Under the pieces are notes generated by a model, which had not been told where the DNA came from, made no database searches, and saw only the letters and a program-made list of their open reading frames with translations. A DNA stretch of 59,234 nucleotides from Psychromicrobium xiongbiense (GTDB taxonomy: Bacteria; Actinomycetota; Actinomycetes; Actinomycetales; Micrococcaceae): positions 48,139 through 107,372 of the forward strand of contig NZ_JASSZH010000012.1 in NCBI RefSeq assembly GCF_030271165.1, read 5' to 3'. This document shows, in pieces, positions 16,128-23,882 of this stretch; position 1 is the first letter of the stretch, and each line of letters opens with the position of its first letter. The position numbers and the translations under genes are program-made.

Positions 16128-17404
16128 TCGTGCAGAAGTACGGCGGTTCCTCGGTGGCCGATGCCGCCGGGATCCTTCGCGTTGCGCAACGGGTGGTCCA
16201 GACTCACCGTGCCGGGAACGACGTCGTCGTGGTGGTCTCCGCCATGGGTGACACTACCGATGAGCTGCTCGATCTGGCAGGCCAGGTGGCTGATCAGCCG
16301 CCCGCCCGCGAACTCGACATGCTGATGACCGCCGGTGAGCGGATTTCGATGGCGCTGCTCGCGATGGCGATCGACGGCAAGGGTGATACCGCCCAGTCCT
16401 TCACCGGTAGCCAGGCCGGCATGATCACGGACGGCATCCACGGCAAGGCCCGGATTATCGACGTCGATCCGCATCGGGTGCGTACCGCGCTGGACAAAGG
16501 CCATGTGGCAATCGTCGCCGGGTTCCAGGGCATGAGCCGGACCACCCACGAGATCACCACGATGGGCCGCGGTGGCTCCGACACGACCGCCGTCGCCCTT
16601 GCTGCCGCTCTGGGCGCCGATGTCTGTGAGATCTACACCGACGTGGACGGCGTCTACACCGCCGATCCGCGCGTGGTGCCCAGCGCGAAGAAAATCGACC
16701 GCATCTCCAGCGAGGAAATGCTGGAGATGGCGGCCTCGGGCGCCAAAATCCTGCACCTGCGCAGCGTGGAATACGCCCGCCGGTTCGGGCTGCCCATCCA
16801 CGTCCGCTCGTCCTTCAGCGAGCATGAGGGCACCTGGGTCATGCCCAGCCCCGATGACAAGATCACCCTGGCCGAAGGAGCCGCTTTGGAACAGCCCATC
16901 ATCTCCGGTGTTGCACATGACCGTTCCGAGGGGAAGGTCACCGTGGTCGGCGTGCCGGACATCCCGGGCAAGGCCGCCGAAATCTTCGGCATCATCGCCT
17001 CTGCACACTCGAATATCGACATGATCGTCCAGAACATCTCCACCCAGGGCCGCGGCAAGACGGACATCTCGTTCACGCTGCCGATGGTGGAAGGTGCGGA
17101 TGCCCTTCAGGCGCTCAAGGATGCTCAGGAGCAGGTCGGCTTTGAGGATCTGATGTACGACGACGCCATCGGCAAACTGTCGCTGATCGGTGCCGGAATG
17201 CGCTCCAACCCTGGCGTCTCCTACACCTTCTTCAAGGCGCTCTCCGATGCCGGAGTCAATATCGACCTGATTTCCACCTCGGAAATCCGGATTTCCGTGG
17301 TGACCCGGGCTGACCGTCTGGATGCCGCCGTCCGTGCCGTGCACCAGGCCTTCGATCTGGACACCACGGAGGAAGCCACCGTCTACGGGGGCACCGGCCG
17401 CTGA
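16118..17404 (+). CDS. lysC: Aspartate kinase (alpha subunit, with internal beta start)
   Basis: A 428-residue kinase that phosphorylates aspartate, the first step to lysine, threonine, methionine and isoleucine. The N-terminal kinase domain starts [15 protein letters not shown] and contains [16 protein letters not shown] and [13 protein letters not shown]. Two ACT domains follow (about 265-428, with [13 protein letters not shown] and [19 protein letters not shown]) and give feedback inhibition. A TTG at 16886 (codon 257), five bases after AAGGAG, would yield a 172-residue product equivalent to the separately translated beta subunit known from Corynebacterium. The gene is not followed by asd, its frequent partner; a LysR gene on the other strand follows instead. 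Confidence 0.97.
   Translation: MALIVQKYGGSSVADAAGILRVAQRVVQTHRAGNDVVVVVSAMGDTTDELLDLAGQVADQPPARELDMLMTAGERISMALLAMAIDGKGDTAQSFTGSQAGMITDGIHGKARIIDVDPHRVRTALDKGHVAIVAGFQGMSRTTHEITTMGRGGSDTTAVALAAALGADVCEIYTDVDGVYTADPRVVPSAKKIDRISSEEMLEMAASGAKILHLRSVEYARRFGLPIHVRSSFSEHEGTWVMPSPDDKITLAEGAALEQPIISGVAHDRSEGKVTVVGVPDIPGKAAEIFGIIASAHSNIDMIVQNISTQGRGKTDISFTLPMVEGADALQALKDAQEQVGFEDLMYDDAIGKLSLIGAGMRSNPGVSYTFFKALSDAGVNIDLISTSEIRISVVTRADRLDAAVRAVHQAFDLDTTEEATVYGGTGR
16886..17404 (+). other. lysC: Probable internal translation start for the aspartate kinase beta subunit
   Basis: In frame within lysC, TTG at 16886-16888 is preceded by GAAGGAG with a five-base gap. The product would be 172 residues comprising both ACT domains, starting [17 protein letters not shown]. 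In Corynebacterium glutamicum and Bacillus subtilis the regulatory subunit arises in the same way from an internal start, at the same place relative to the ACT domains. Confidence 0.6.
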
Positions 17405-17410
17405 GGCCTG

Positions 17411-18343
17411 CTACCCTCGCTGGTCTGCACGGACGGCGTGCATCGCCGCGTGCAGGAGTTCCCGTGCAGCATGAGATGCGGGGAGTTCGCCCCGTTTCCA
17501 TACGGCGCCGAGCTGACGGTGAAAAGTGACGTGGTCTACCCGAACCCGGACCAACCGGCCGTCCTGGACGTAGGGCTCCGCCGGGCGAGTGCTGATCACG
17601 GCCGGTGCCACTGTGGCGACGGCAGCCTGGAGCACCGCAATGTTGCTGGGCAGCTCGAGCAGCGGAGCGGCGAATTCCGATCTCTCGACGCCGTGCTGGA
17701 GGAGCGCTGCGTGGAGCACCGCGCGGCAACCCGAACCCTGCTCGCGGGTGACGAGCGGGGTTCCGGCAAGAGTCCAGGAGCTGATGTGACCGAGCGCGGC
17801 CCAGCGGTGCGTCGGTGCGACGTAGACCGCAAGCTCGTCCTGCGCCAGGTCCTGGTATCGCAGGCCCTGCGGCGGCTCATTCCCCTCGACGAAACCGAGG
17901 TCTGCCTCGGACTCGGAGACCATCCTGACGACCTCCCGCGTGTTCGTTGCGCGTGATCTCACCGAACGCGGATCGTTGCCGTTCCTGGCAAAGGTCAGAA
18001 TCCACTGTGGCAGAAAGTACTCAGCGACCGTAAGGCTGGCAGCCACCGTGAGCGGCCTTTCCGCGAGGAGAAGTCCCGCCAGTTCACCGTCCATGGCGAG
18101 AGCCGCGCCAAGAACGGGCCGCGCGATGGTGAGCAGCGCCGTGCCGTACTCGGTCAGCTCCGAGGAACGGGAAGCCCTGATGACGAGCTGCCTGCCCAGC
18201 CGTTGTTCGAGCCGGCGCAACCGGAGCGAGGCCGCTTGCTGAGTGACTCCCAGCTCGCCCGCCGCCAGAGTGATCGACGCGGTTCGCGCGATGGCGTCGA
18301 GCAACTCAAGCGCTCGAAGGTCGGGCATCTCTGAACTGAACAC
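17411..18343 (-). CDS. LysR family transcriptional regulator
   Basis: A 310-residue regulator. The winged helix-turn-helix is MPDLRALELLDAIARTASITLAAGELGVTQQAASLRLRRLEQRLG, followed by a substrate-binding domain (ERPLTVAASLTVAEYFLPQW onward) with the usual two-lobe pattern. The start is GTG at 18343 with AGGA seven bases before it; an ATG five codons later is also possible. It diverges from the formate dehydrogenase gene across 130 bases, so it is the probable activator or repressor of that gene. It converges on lysC with six bases between stop codons. Confidence 0.9.
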   Translation of the reverse strand: MFSSEMPDLRALELLDAIARTASITLAAGELGVTQQAASLRLRRLEQRLGRQLVIRASRSSELTEYGTALLTIARPVLGAALAMDGELAGLLLAERPLTVAASLTVAEYFLPQWILTFARNGNDPRSVRSRATNTREVVRMVSESEADLGFVEGNEPPQGLRYQDLAQDELAVYVAPTHRWAALGHISSWTLAGTPLVTREQGSGCRAVLHAALLQHGVERSEFAAPLLELPSNIAVLQAAVATVAPAVISTRPAEPYVQDGRLVRVRVDHVTFHRQLGAVWKRGELPASHAARELLHAAMHAVRADQRG

Positions 18344-18362
18344 CGCCTCATCCTACACACAA

Positions 18363-18375
18363 CCACACCTTGTGG
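18363..18375. promoter_or_regulatory. Candidate LysR box between LysR and formate dehydrogenase genes
   Basis: CCACA, CCT, TGTGG is a perfect inverted repeat with a three-base centre, about 20 bases upstream of the LysR start and 99 bases upstream of the dehydrogenase start. Such dyads near the regulator start are typical LysR recognition sites. A related TTGTGG half-site follows at about 18395. Confidence 0.45.
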
Positions 18376-18473
18376 AACGGCAACCTCCGGTTCGTTGTGG
18401 GGCACTTCTGCCGATCCTAGTGTTGAAAACAAGGGCGCCGACCAAATGCGCCCCGGTTGAAATTGGAGACATC

Positions 18474-19664
18474 GTGGCAAAAATCCTTATTGTGCTCTAC
18501 CCGGACCCCGTCACCGGGTACCCGCCGGTGTACGCACGGGAGACCATCCCTGAAATCACGGAGTACCCGGGTGGGGTGACGGTTCCGTCTCCGAAGGCCA
18601 TCGATTTTGTTCCCGGCCAGCTGCTCGGCAGCGTCTCCGGTGGGCTCGGCCTGAAAAACTGGCTGGAGTCCGAAGGCCACACCGTGGTGATCACCAGCGA
18701 CAAAGAGGGCGCCGACTCCGTCTTCGAGAAGGAACTGCCCGATGCCGACATCGTGATCTCGCAGCCCTTCTGGCCCGCTTACCTCACCGCAGAACGCATC
18801 GAGAAGGCCAAGAACCTCCAGCTGGTCGTCACCGCGGGCATCGGCTCCGACCATACCGACCTCAACGCGGCTAACGAACGAGGCATCACGGTGGCCGAGG
18901 TCACCTACAGCAACAGCATCAGTGTGGCTGAGCACACCGTGATGCAGGTACTGGTGCTGGTGCGCGACTTCGTCAAGCAGCACCAGATCGCAGCGGAGGG
19001 CGGCTGGAACATTGCCGATGCCGTCGAGCGCTCGTATGACCTCGAAGGCATGCGGGTGGGCGTCTTCGCTGCCGGCCGCATTGGCCGAGCCGTCATCGAA
19101 CGCCTGGCACCGTTTGGCGTGCGGCTGAGCTACACCGACCGGTTCCGCCTCCCGCAGGAATACGAGGAGAAGTACAACCTCACCTTCCACGAAAGCATCG
19201 AGGACCTGGTGAAGGAGATCGATGTGCTCACCGTGCACGCACCTCTGACCGAGGAGACTCGCGGCCTGCTGAACGACGAACTCCTGGCCACCATGCCACG
19301 GGGTGCATACATCGTCAATCCGGCGCGTGGTGCCATCGCCGATCGGGATGCGATCGTCCGTGCACTCGAGTCCGGTCAGCTTGCGGGCTATGCCGGAGAC
19401 GTCTGGGATCCCCAGCCTGCGCCGGCTGATCACCCGTGGCGGACAATGCCGCACAACGCGATGACGACCCACACCTCAGGGACCTCGTTGTCCGGGCAGG
19501 CACGCTACGCCGCCGGAACCCGGGAAGTCCTCGAGGACTGGTTCGCGGGCTCGCCCCTTCGACCGGAGTACCTCATCGTCGAAGGCGGCAGCTACCGGGG
19601 AACGGGCGCACACTCCTACGCCCAGCAGCCGACCCACAGCGACGAGCAGCAGAACAACCAGTAG
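18474..19664 (+). CDS. NAD-dependent formate dehydrogenase (metal-free)
   Basis: A 396-residue enzyme oxidising formate to carbon dioxide with NAD. It belongs to the D-hydroxyacid dehydrogenase superfamily and carries the specific formate dehydrogenase signatures: PFWPAYLTAERI, TYSNSISVAEH (substrate-binding Asn), AAGRIGRAV (dinucleotide fold), YTDR (acidic residue selecting NAD over NADP), NPARGAIADRDAI (catalytic Arg), WDPQPAPADHPWR (Gln) and MTTHTSGTS (catalytic His). The open frame runs further upstream into the LysR gene. GTG at 18474 is chosen because GGAG lies five bases before it and the protein then starts AKILIVLYPDPVTGYP like its homologues. A strong hairpin follows the stop. Confidence 0.95.
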   Translation: MAKILIVLYPDPVTGYPPVYARETIPEITEYPGGVTVPSPKAIDFVPGQLLGSVSGGLGLKNWLESEGHTVVITSDKEGADSVFEKELPDADIVISQPFWPAYLTAERIEKAKNLQLVVTAGIGSDHTDLNAANERGITVAEVTYSNSISVAEHTVMQVLVLVRDFVKQHQIAAEGGWNIADAVERSYDLEGMRVGVFAAGRIGRAVIERLAPFGVRLSYTDRFRLPQEYEEKYNLTFHESIEDLVKEIDVLTVHAPLTEETRGLLNDELLATMPRGAYIVNPARGAIADRDAIVRALESGQLAGYAGDVWDPQPAPADHPWRTMPHNAMTTHTSGTSLSGQARYAAGTREVLEDWFAGSPLRPEYLIVEGGSYRGTGAHSYAQQPTHSDEQQNNQ

Positions 19665-19676
19665 TCCGGCTGCAGA

Positions 19677-19710
19677 ACGGGGCGGGCGAGAATCCACTCG
19701 CCCGCCCCGT
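19677..19710 (+). terminator. Strong hairpin after formate dehydrogenase
   Basis: Perfect 14-base arms (ACGGGGCGGGCGAG and its complement) around the loop AATCCA begin 12 bases after the formate dehydrogenase stop codon. There is no T-run. In high-GC actinobacteria such stems can terminate or attenuate transcription; the HPP gene starts 45 bases further on. Confidence 0.65.
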
Positions 19711-19755
19711 CGTCACCTACGACACCGAGGATCGCCCACTACGCCGAGGAACCAT

Positions 19756-20304
19756 ATGAACAGCATGGGGCAACCGACTTCCCAGGAGACCACGGCGCGT
19801 GACAGCAGGCTCTCCTCCCTCCGCAACCGTCTGGGTCCGGCCCAGACCGTCATCCCCTGGCATGTCATTGTCGCCGCGTCCATCGCCGGTGGACTGACGA
19901 TCGCCGTTCTCGCCGCCACGGGGGATCTTGTCGGAACACCGATTCTCATCGCCGCCTTCGGCTCATCCTGCGTGCTCGTCTTCCTCCTTCCGTACGCTCC
20001 ACTCTCCCGGCCGCTCAACGTCATCGGCGGCCACTTCATCTCCGCACTGTGCGGCCTCGCCGTTCAGGCGTTCCTGCCCGTGGCCTGGTGGAGCCTCGGC
20101 CTGGCGGTTGGCCTGGCCATGGCAGCGATGGCCTCCCTGCGAGTGATCCACCCTCCCGCCGGCGGCACCCCCATTGCGATCTTGCTGACTCACGCAGGCT
20201 GGGGCTATCTCCTTACTCCCATACTGGCCGGCGCAGTGATTCTGAGTCTCTGCGCCCTCGGCTACCGGATGCTGCTCCGTTGGGCCGCCGCCCGAGCGGA
20301 CTAG
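19756..20304 (+). CDS. HPP family integral membrane protein
   Basis: A 182-residue protein with about four to five membrane helices and the family signature HPPAGGTP (in LRVIHPPAGGTPIAILL). It also has the conserved GTPILIAAFGSSCVLVF and SRPLNVIGGHFISAL segments. Some HPP proteins of plastids and cyanobacteria transport nitrite; bacterial members are mostly uncharacterised. GAGGA precedes the ATG by four bases. Its place just after formate dehydrogenase raises the possibility that it moves a small anion such as formate or nitrite, which is speculation from context. Confidence 0.9.
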   Translation: MNSMGQPTSQETTARDSRLSSLRNRLGPAQTVIPWHVIVAASIAGGLTIAVLAATGDLVGTPILIAAFGSSCVLVFLLPYAPLSRPLNVIGGHFISALCGLAVQAFLPVAWWSLGLAVGLAMAAMASLRVIHPPAGGTPIAILLTHAGWGYLLTPILAGAVILSLCALGYRMLLRWAAARAD

Positions 20305-20413
20305 ACTGAATTTCGACTGCTGCAACCCAATACTTCCGGCCGCACCAGCGCTCCCGGATCGACAGACTTCCAGGCAAACTGGCTGGATCCACCGAAAAGA
20401 AATGAGGAACACC

Positions 20414-20575
20414 ATGGGCGACCACAACAAGAACGACGAACTGCGCGAGGAGCGATCCGAGCAGGAGGAGCACCGGCAGGACCTCCGCGACGAGGTGTTT
20501 GAAGAGGCCGACGGCGAGGTCGACGACCTCGGATCGCAGGATAAGCGACGTAAGGAAGGCCTGGGGCGCGCCTGA
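20414..20575 (+). CDS. Small acidic hypothetical protein, 53 residues
   Basis: A very charged 53-residue protein starting MGDHNKNDELREERSEQEEH and ending DKRRKEGLGRA. GAGGAA sits five bases before the ATG, and most codons end in G or C, as in neighbouring genes. It is predicted to be helical or disordered, without membrane segments or cysteines. It follows the HPP gene by about 110 bases on the same strand and is closed by a perfect palindrome. I do not recognise a family with certainty; small acidic proteins of this look occur in many actinobacteria. Confidence 0.7.
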   Translation: MGDHNKNDELREERSEQEEHRQDLRDEVFEEADGEVDDLGSQDKRRKEGLGRA

Positions 20576-20596
20576 GCCTCACCGTCCAGAGATTGA

Positions 20597-20630
20597 CCAA
20601 TGGTCCAGGGAGTACTCCCTGGACCATTGG
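20597..20630 (+). terminator. Perfect 34-bp palindrome, probable terminator
   Basis: CCAATGGTCCAGGGAGT is followed directly by its reverse complement, without a loop, and then TGTTTCCC. It starts 21 bases after the stop of the 53-residue gene and is likely its terminator. Confidence 0.7.
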
Positions 20631-20665
20631 TGTTTCCCTGCCACGTCCTGTTCCTGACGGGTTCA

Positions 20666-20776
20666 GATGCGTCAAAGTTTTAAGCACTTACCCATCGAAG
20701 CAGCCAGTAGATCCCTGAATCGTCGGGGTTTTTCTGCGTGCCAGGCTCAGTAAGTGCTTGAACCTTTGACGCCATC
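20666..20776. repeat. Imperfect long inverted repeat with 60-base centre
   Basis: The left arm 20666-20690 contains GTCAAAGTTTTAAGCACTTA. The right arm 20751-20776 is its complement apart from one extra base and two mismatches (TAAGTGCTTGAACCTTTGAC). The centre holds TCGTCGGGGTTTTTCTGCG. It lies in the gene-free 259 bases before the antiporter. It may be a decayed palindromic or mobile element, or a structured leader; nothing else is recognisable there. Confidence 0.6.
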
Positions 20777-20834
20777 CGCCCTCAGCACCCCACTAGGCTA
20801 GAAGCCACGCGTTCCCTCGGCTGAGGAGGCCTCT

Positions 20835-22484
20835 ATGCATCTCGACATCCTGCTGCCCCTGCTCCTCGGAGCGCTCGTGGTGACGGCGATAGCCCGCAAA
20901 CGCGGCTGGCCGGCACCCCTGCTGGTGACGGGCGTCGCCATCGCGGTCTCCTTCATCCCGGCACTTCCCGCGGTGGAGATCAACTCCTCGGTCATTCTGA
21001 CCGTGGTGCTGCCACCGTTGCTGTATTCGGCCGCACTGGATATCTCGATCCAGGACTTCCGCACCTCACTACGGCAGATCCGCCGACTCGGCATCGGGCT
21101 GGTCATTGTCACCGCTCTGGTGGTGGGCGGCCTGGCCAATATCCTGCTCGGTGACATCTCGCTGGCCGCGGCCCTGCTGCTGGGCGCCATCGTGGCCCCG
21201 CCGGATGCCGTCTCAGCCACCGCGATCGGCAAGAAACTGGGGCTTCCGCGCCGCGTCATGTCCGTGCTCTCCGGGGAGAGCCTGATCAACGATGCCGCCG
21301 CGCTGACCATGTTCACGCTGTTCCTGAACGCGGTCACTCTGGGCACCGCGATCAGCGTGGGAGACGGCGTCGTCATGCTGCTCGTGGCGATCGGTGTGGG
21401 AGTGGGCGTGGGTCTGCTGATCGGCGTGGCCATTCAGTTGCTGCGCAAGCGGGTGCAGGATCCGCTGATGGAGACGGTATTCGGCCTGCTGGTGCCTTTC
21501 AGCGCCTACCTGGTGGCCGAGCATTTCCATGGCTCCGGTGTGCTCGCGGTGGTCGCCGCAGGGCTGTATCTGGGCTTCAACGCCCCGAAGGCGAGCTACG
21601 CGATGCGCCTGCAGGAGCAGCCCATCTGGGCCTCGCTGGACGTCATTCTGGAGGCGTTTGTCTTCGCGCTGATCGGCCTGCAGTTCAAATCGGTGCTCAT
21701 CGACAGCGTGCACAGCCCGCACGGCCTCTGGCCCAGTCTGGGCTTCGCCGGAATCATCCTGGTGGTGACCATCCTGATCCGCCCGGCGTACGTCTTCGCC
21801 TCCTACTATCTGGGTCAGCTACCCCTCTTTGCCGCCCGGCGACGGCGCCAGAAGCATCCGGAACCGACCTTGAGCTGGCAGGACCTGACGGTCATCTCCT
21901 GGACCGGCATGCGCGGCGTGGTGACTCTGGCGGCAGCGGTGGCAGCGACCAGTGCGGCAGTGGAGCCCAAGGACCTGATCATGCTGACGGCCTTCGTCGT
22001 CACCATTGGCACCCTGTTGATCCAGGGCCTGACCCTGCCGTGGGTGATCACAAAGCTTGAGGTGACAGATCCGGATCAGGAGGATCGCGACCGGGCAGCA
22101 GAGAAGGCGCTGATGAAGCGCACGTACGAAGTCGCGATGACCGAGATGGCGCCACTCTGGCAGAAGCTGACCGACCGGCTGGGGCCCGATCGGGCGGAGC
22201 AGATCAAAAAGCGGGTCATCGGCTCCAGCATGGCGCGGATGGCGGTCAGTAGCTCAGCGAACGATGACGCCGAGGCCATCGCCGCGGACCGTGCCTCGCG
22301 CCGGGAGATGGCTACCTACCTGACCGAGGCCCGCCGTCAGCTCAACGAGTTGCGGCGCACTGTACTCCTGGATGAGCGGGAGCAAGGAAACCTCGACGAC
22401 GAGGTGATGCGGACCGTGCTGCTGGAACTGGATACTGAACAATTCGCATTGGATACCTCCTGGCAGTCCCGCATGCGGTCCTGA
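20835..22484 (+). CDS. Na+/H+ antiporter (CPA1 family)
   Basis: A 549-residue cation:proton antiporter. About 12 membrane helices occupy the first 410 residues. The ion-binding sites are visible as APPDAVSATAI (Asp124) and ESLINDAAAL (Asn152-Asp153). A long hydrophilic helical tail of about 135 residues (KRTYEVAMTEMAPLWQKL onward) is typical of actinobacterial members. Role: sodium or potassium extrusion and pH homeostasis at the cell membrane. GAGGAGG lies six bases before the ATG. It converges on the mutarotase gene with 18 bases between them and no visible terminator. Confidence 0.92.
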   Translation: MHLDILLPLLLGALVVTAIARKRGWPAPLLVTGVAIAVSFIPALPAVEINSSVILTVVLPPLLYSAALDISIQDFRTSLRQIRRLGIGLVIVTALVVGGLANILLGDISLAAALLLGAIVAPPDAVSATAIGKKLGLPRRVMSVLSGESLINDAAALTMFTLFLNAVTLGTAISVGDGVVMLLVAIGVGVGVGLLIGVAIQLLRKRVQDPLMETVFGLLVPFSAYLVAEHFHGSGVLAVVAAGLYLGFNAPKASYAMRLQEQPIWASLDVILEAFVFALIGLQFKSVLIDSVHSPHGLWPSLGFAGIILVVTILIRPAYVFASYYLGQLPLFAARRRRQKHPEPTLSWQDLTVISWTGMRGVVTLAAAVAATSAAVEPKDLIMLTAFVVTIGTLLIQGLTLPWVITKLEVTDPDQEDRDRAAEKALMKRTYEVAMTEMAPLWQKLTDRLGPDRAEQIKKRVIGSSMARMAVSSSANDDAEAIAADRASRREMATYLTEARRQLNELRRTVLLDEREQGNLDDEVMRTVLLELDTEQFALDTSWQSRMRS

Positions 22485-22502
22485 CGCAGCACTCGATGCA
22501 CG

Positions 22503-22820
22503 TCAGTCGCCTTGCGGCAGTTCCCATACCTGATGGAGCATACGCTGGTAGCTCTGCCCCTCACTGGTGTCCAGAAACTGATTCATGTGCACCTGCCACG
22601 CCTGATCCAGCGGCTCCTTCGCCATACCCGCCGTGAACACCTCCCAGTCCTCCACTTCCACCTCGTGGAACAGCTCGGTGCCGGAGCGCCAGATCCGCCA
22701 GGCATGCACCCCATGCTTGCGCAACAGCACATCCAGCTCAGGCCAGATCACTGCGTGTGCCTCCTCATACTCCACTTCCAGGCCTGGACGGAGCCGGGTG
22801 TGCAGGGCGATCCTTTGCAT
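22503..22820 (-). CDS. L-rhamnose/L-fucose mutarotase (RhaM family)
   Basis: A 105-residue protein of the RhaM family, which interconverts the alpha and beta anomers of 6-deoxy-L-sugars. Visible family features are IALHTRLRPGLEVEYEEAHAVIWPEL with the catalytic His22, HAWRIWRSGTELFHEVEVEDW and HQVWEL at the C-terminus. Database naming would say L-rhamnose mutarotase. The neighbouring genes are for L-fucose, and a mutarotase of this family also belongs to fucose loci, so the natural substrate here is probably L-fucose. It diverges from the lactonase gene across 102 bases containing the shared palindrome. Confidence 0.88.
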   Translation of the reverse strand: MQRIALHTRLRPGLEVEYEEAHAVIWPELDVLLRKHGVHAWRIWRSGTELFHEVEVEDWEVFTAGMAKEPLDQAWQVHMNQFLDTSEGQSYQRMLHQVWELPQGD

Positions 22821-22866
22821 AAGTTCCTCGCTGAACTAGGCCCAACACACCATCCGGCGTCGGGTA

Positions 22867-22879
22867 AACATATGATGTT
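22867..22879. promoter_or_regulatory. Candidate fucose regulon operator, site 1
   Basis: AACATATGATGTT is a perfect inverted repeat (AACAT, ATG, ATGTT) between the divergent mutarotase and lactonase genes. With flanks it reads TAAACATATGATGT, matching TAAACATCCGATGT at the other fucose promoter (35450) in all but the two central bases. The FadR-type regulator at 25440 is the likely binder. The TATGAT inside could also serve as a -10 for the lactonase. Confidence 0.6.
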
Positions 22880-22922
22880 GCCAACCATACGCTGGAAGGT
22901 TTCCAGCTGAAAGGGGACCACC

Positions 22923-23831
22923 ATGACCAAGCCTGAGCCTCGCGTTGATTCTCATCACCATCTCTGGGATCTAGACATCCGACCACAGGACTGGATTGAC
23001 CCGCAGTCGATGCTGGCGATCCACCGCTCCTTCCGGGCTGCGGACTTCGAGGCCGTCGCCCGGCCCGCCAACGTGGTCGCCAGCGTGCTGGTACAGACCG
23101 TCTGTGTACCCGAGGAAACTCCCGAGATGCTGCTGACAGCCCAGGCCTCCGAGGTGATCAGCGGCGTCGTCGGCTGGACAGATCTGGAAGCGAGGGACGT
23201 CGCCGATCAGCTGGCCGCGCTCCGCGAGGGTCCCGGTGGGCGTTGGTTGCGCGGCATTCGGCATCAGGTCCAGCAGGAAAGCGATCCCGACTGGCTGGCC
23301 CGGCCAGCGGTGCGCCGTGGCCTGCAGGCCGTGCACGATGCCGGGCTGAGCTACGACTTTGTGGTGCGCTCCTCCCAGCTGCCCGCAGTGGCGCGCACCG
23401 CGGAGGCTCTGCCTGAGGTGAACTTTGTGCTGGACCACGCCGGGAAGCCGCCCATCGCCGCCGCTCGGGAACCCGGCAGCCTGGAGCGGTGGCACCGAGA
23501 CCTCCGACTGCTGGCACCGTTCCCGCAGCTGAGCTGCAAACTCTCCGGCCTGGTCACCGAGGCCGACTGGGAGCACTGGACGGAGGATGATCTGCACCCG
23601 GTGGTGGAGACACTGCTGGAGGTCTTTGGCCCCCAGCGGCTGATGATCGGCTCCGACTGGCCGGTCAACCTGCTCGCAACGCGCCCTCCGGCTGATCAGT
23701 CCGACGCTGATCAGCCGGAGCCGTACCAGCAGATCTGGGACAGCTACGAGCATCTGGTCTCCACCCTGAGCCCGGCTGAGCGTACAGCCCTGCGGTCCGG
23801 AACGGCGAGGCGGGTGTATCGACTGGGCTGA
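22923..23831 (+). CDS. Amidohydrolase family protein, probable L-fuconolactonase
   Basis: A 302-residue TIM-barrel hydrolase of the COG3618 type. The metal-binding HxH is in VDSHHHLWD (His11, His13), and GSDWPV supplies the late catalytic Asp. NFVLDHAGKPPI is the conserved central motif. Family members hydrolyse sugar lactones, including L-fucono-1,5-lactone and 2-pyrone-4,6-dicarboxylate. Given the dehydratase, fucosidase and dehydrogenases nearby, ring opening of L-fuconolactone to L-fuconate is the best assignment. AAAGGGG precedes the ATG, just after a 7-base-pair hairpin (22891-22907). Confidence 0.87.
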   Translation: MTKPEPRVDSHHHLWDLDIRPQDWIDPQSMLAIHRSFRAADFEAVARPANVVASVLVQTVCVPEETPEMLLTAQASEVISGVVGWTDLEARDVADQLAALREGPGGRWLRGIRHQVQQESDPDWLARPAVRRGLQAVHDAGLSYDFVVRSSQLPAVARTAEALPEVNFVLDHAGKPPIAAAREPGSLERWHRDLRLLAPFPQLSCKLSGLVTEADWEHWTEDDLHPVVETLLEVFGPQRLMIGSDWPVNLLATRPPADQSDADQPEPYQQIWDSYEHLVSTLSPAERTALRSGTARRVYRLG

Positions 23832-23882
23832 CCCCCTGGGGGCGTTCGAACCCCGTGAACTCGAAGCTGGGAGAATAGACGC

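Noticed and set aside
16097..17344. A 415-residue minus-strand frame opposite lysC
   Set aside because: It is a shadow of lysC codon usage (Gly/Asp/His-rich), with no binding site or motif.
18243..18473. N-terminal 77-codon extension of formate dehydrogenase
   Set aside because: It runs antisense through the LysR coding start, has no binding site, and homologues begin at AKILIVLYP.
22503..22820. Mutarotase as evidence of an L-rhamnose pathway
   Set aside because: No rhamnose isomerase, kinase or rhamnonate gene is present, while fucosidase, fuconate dehydratase and lactonase are.
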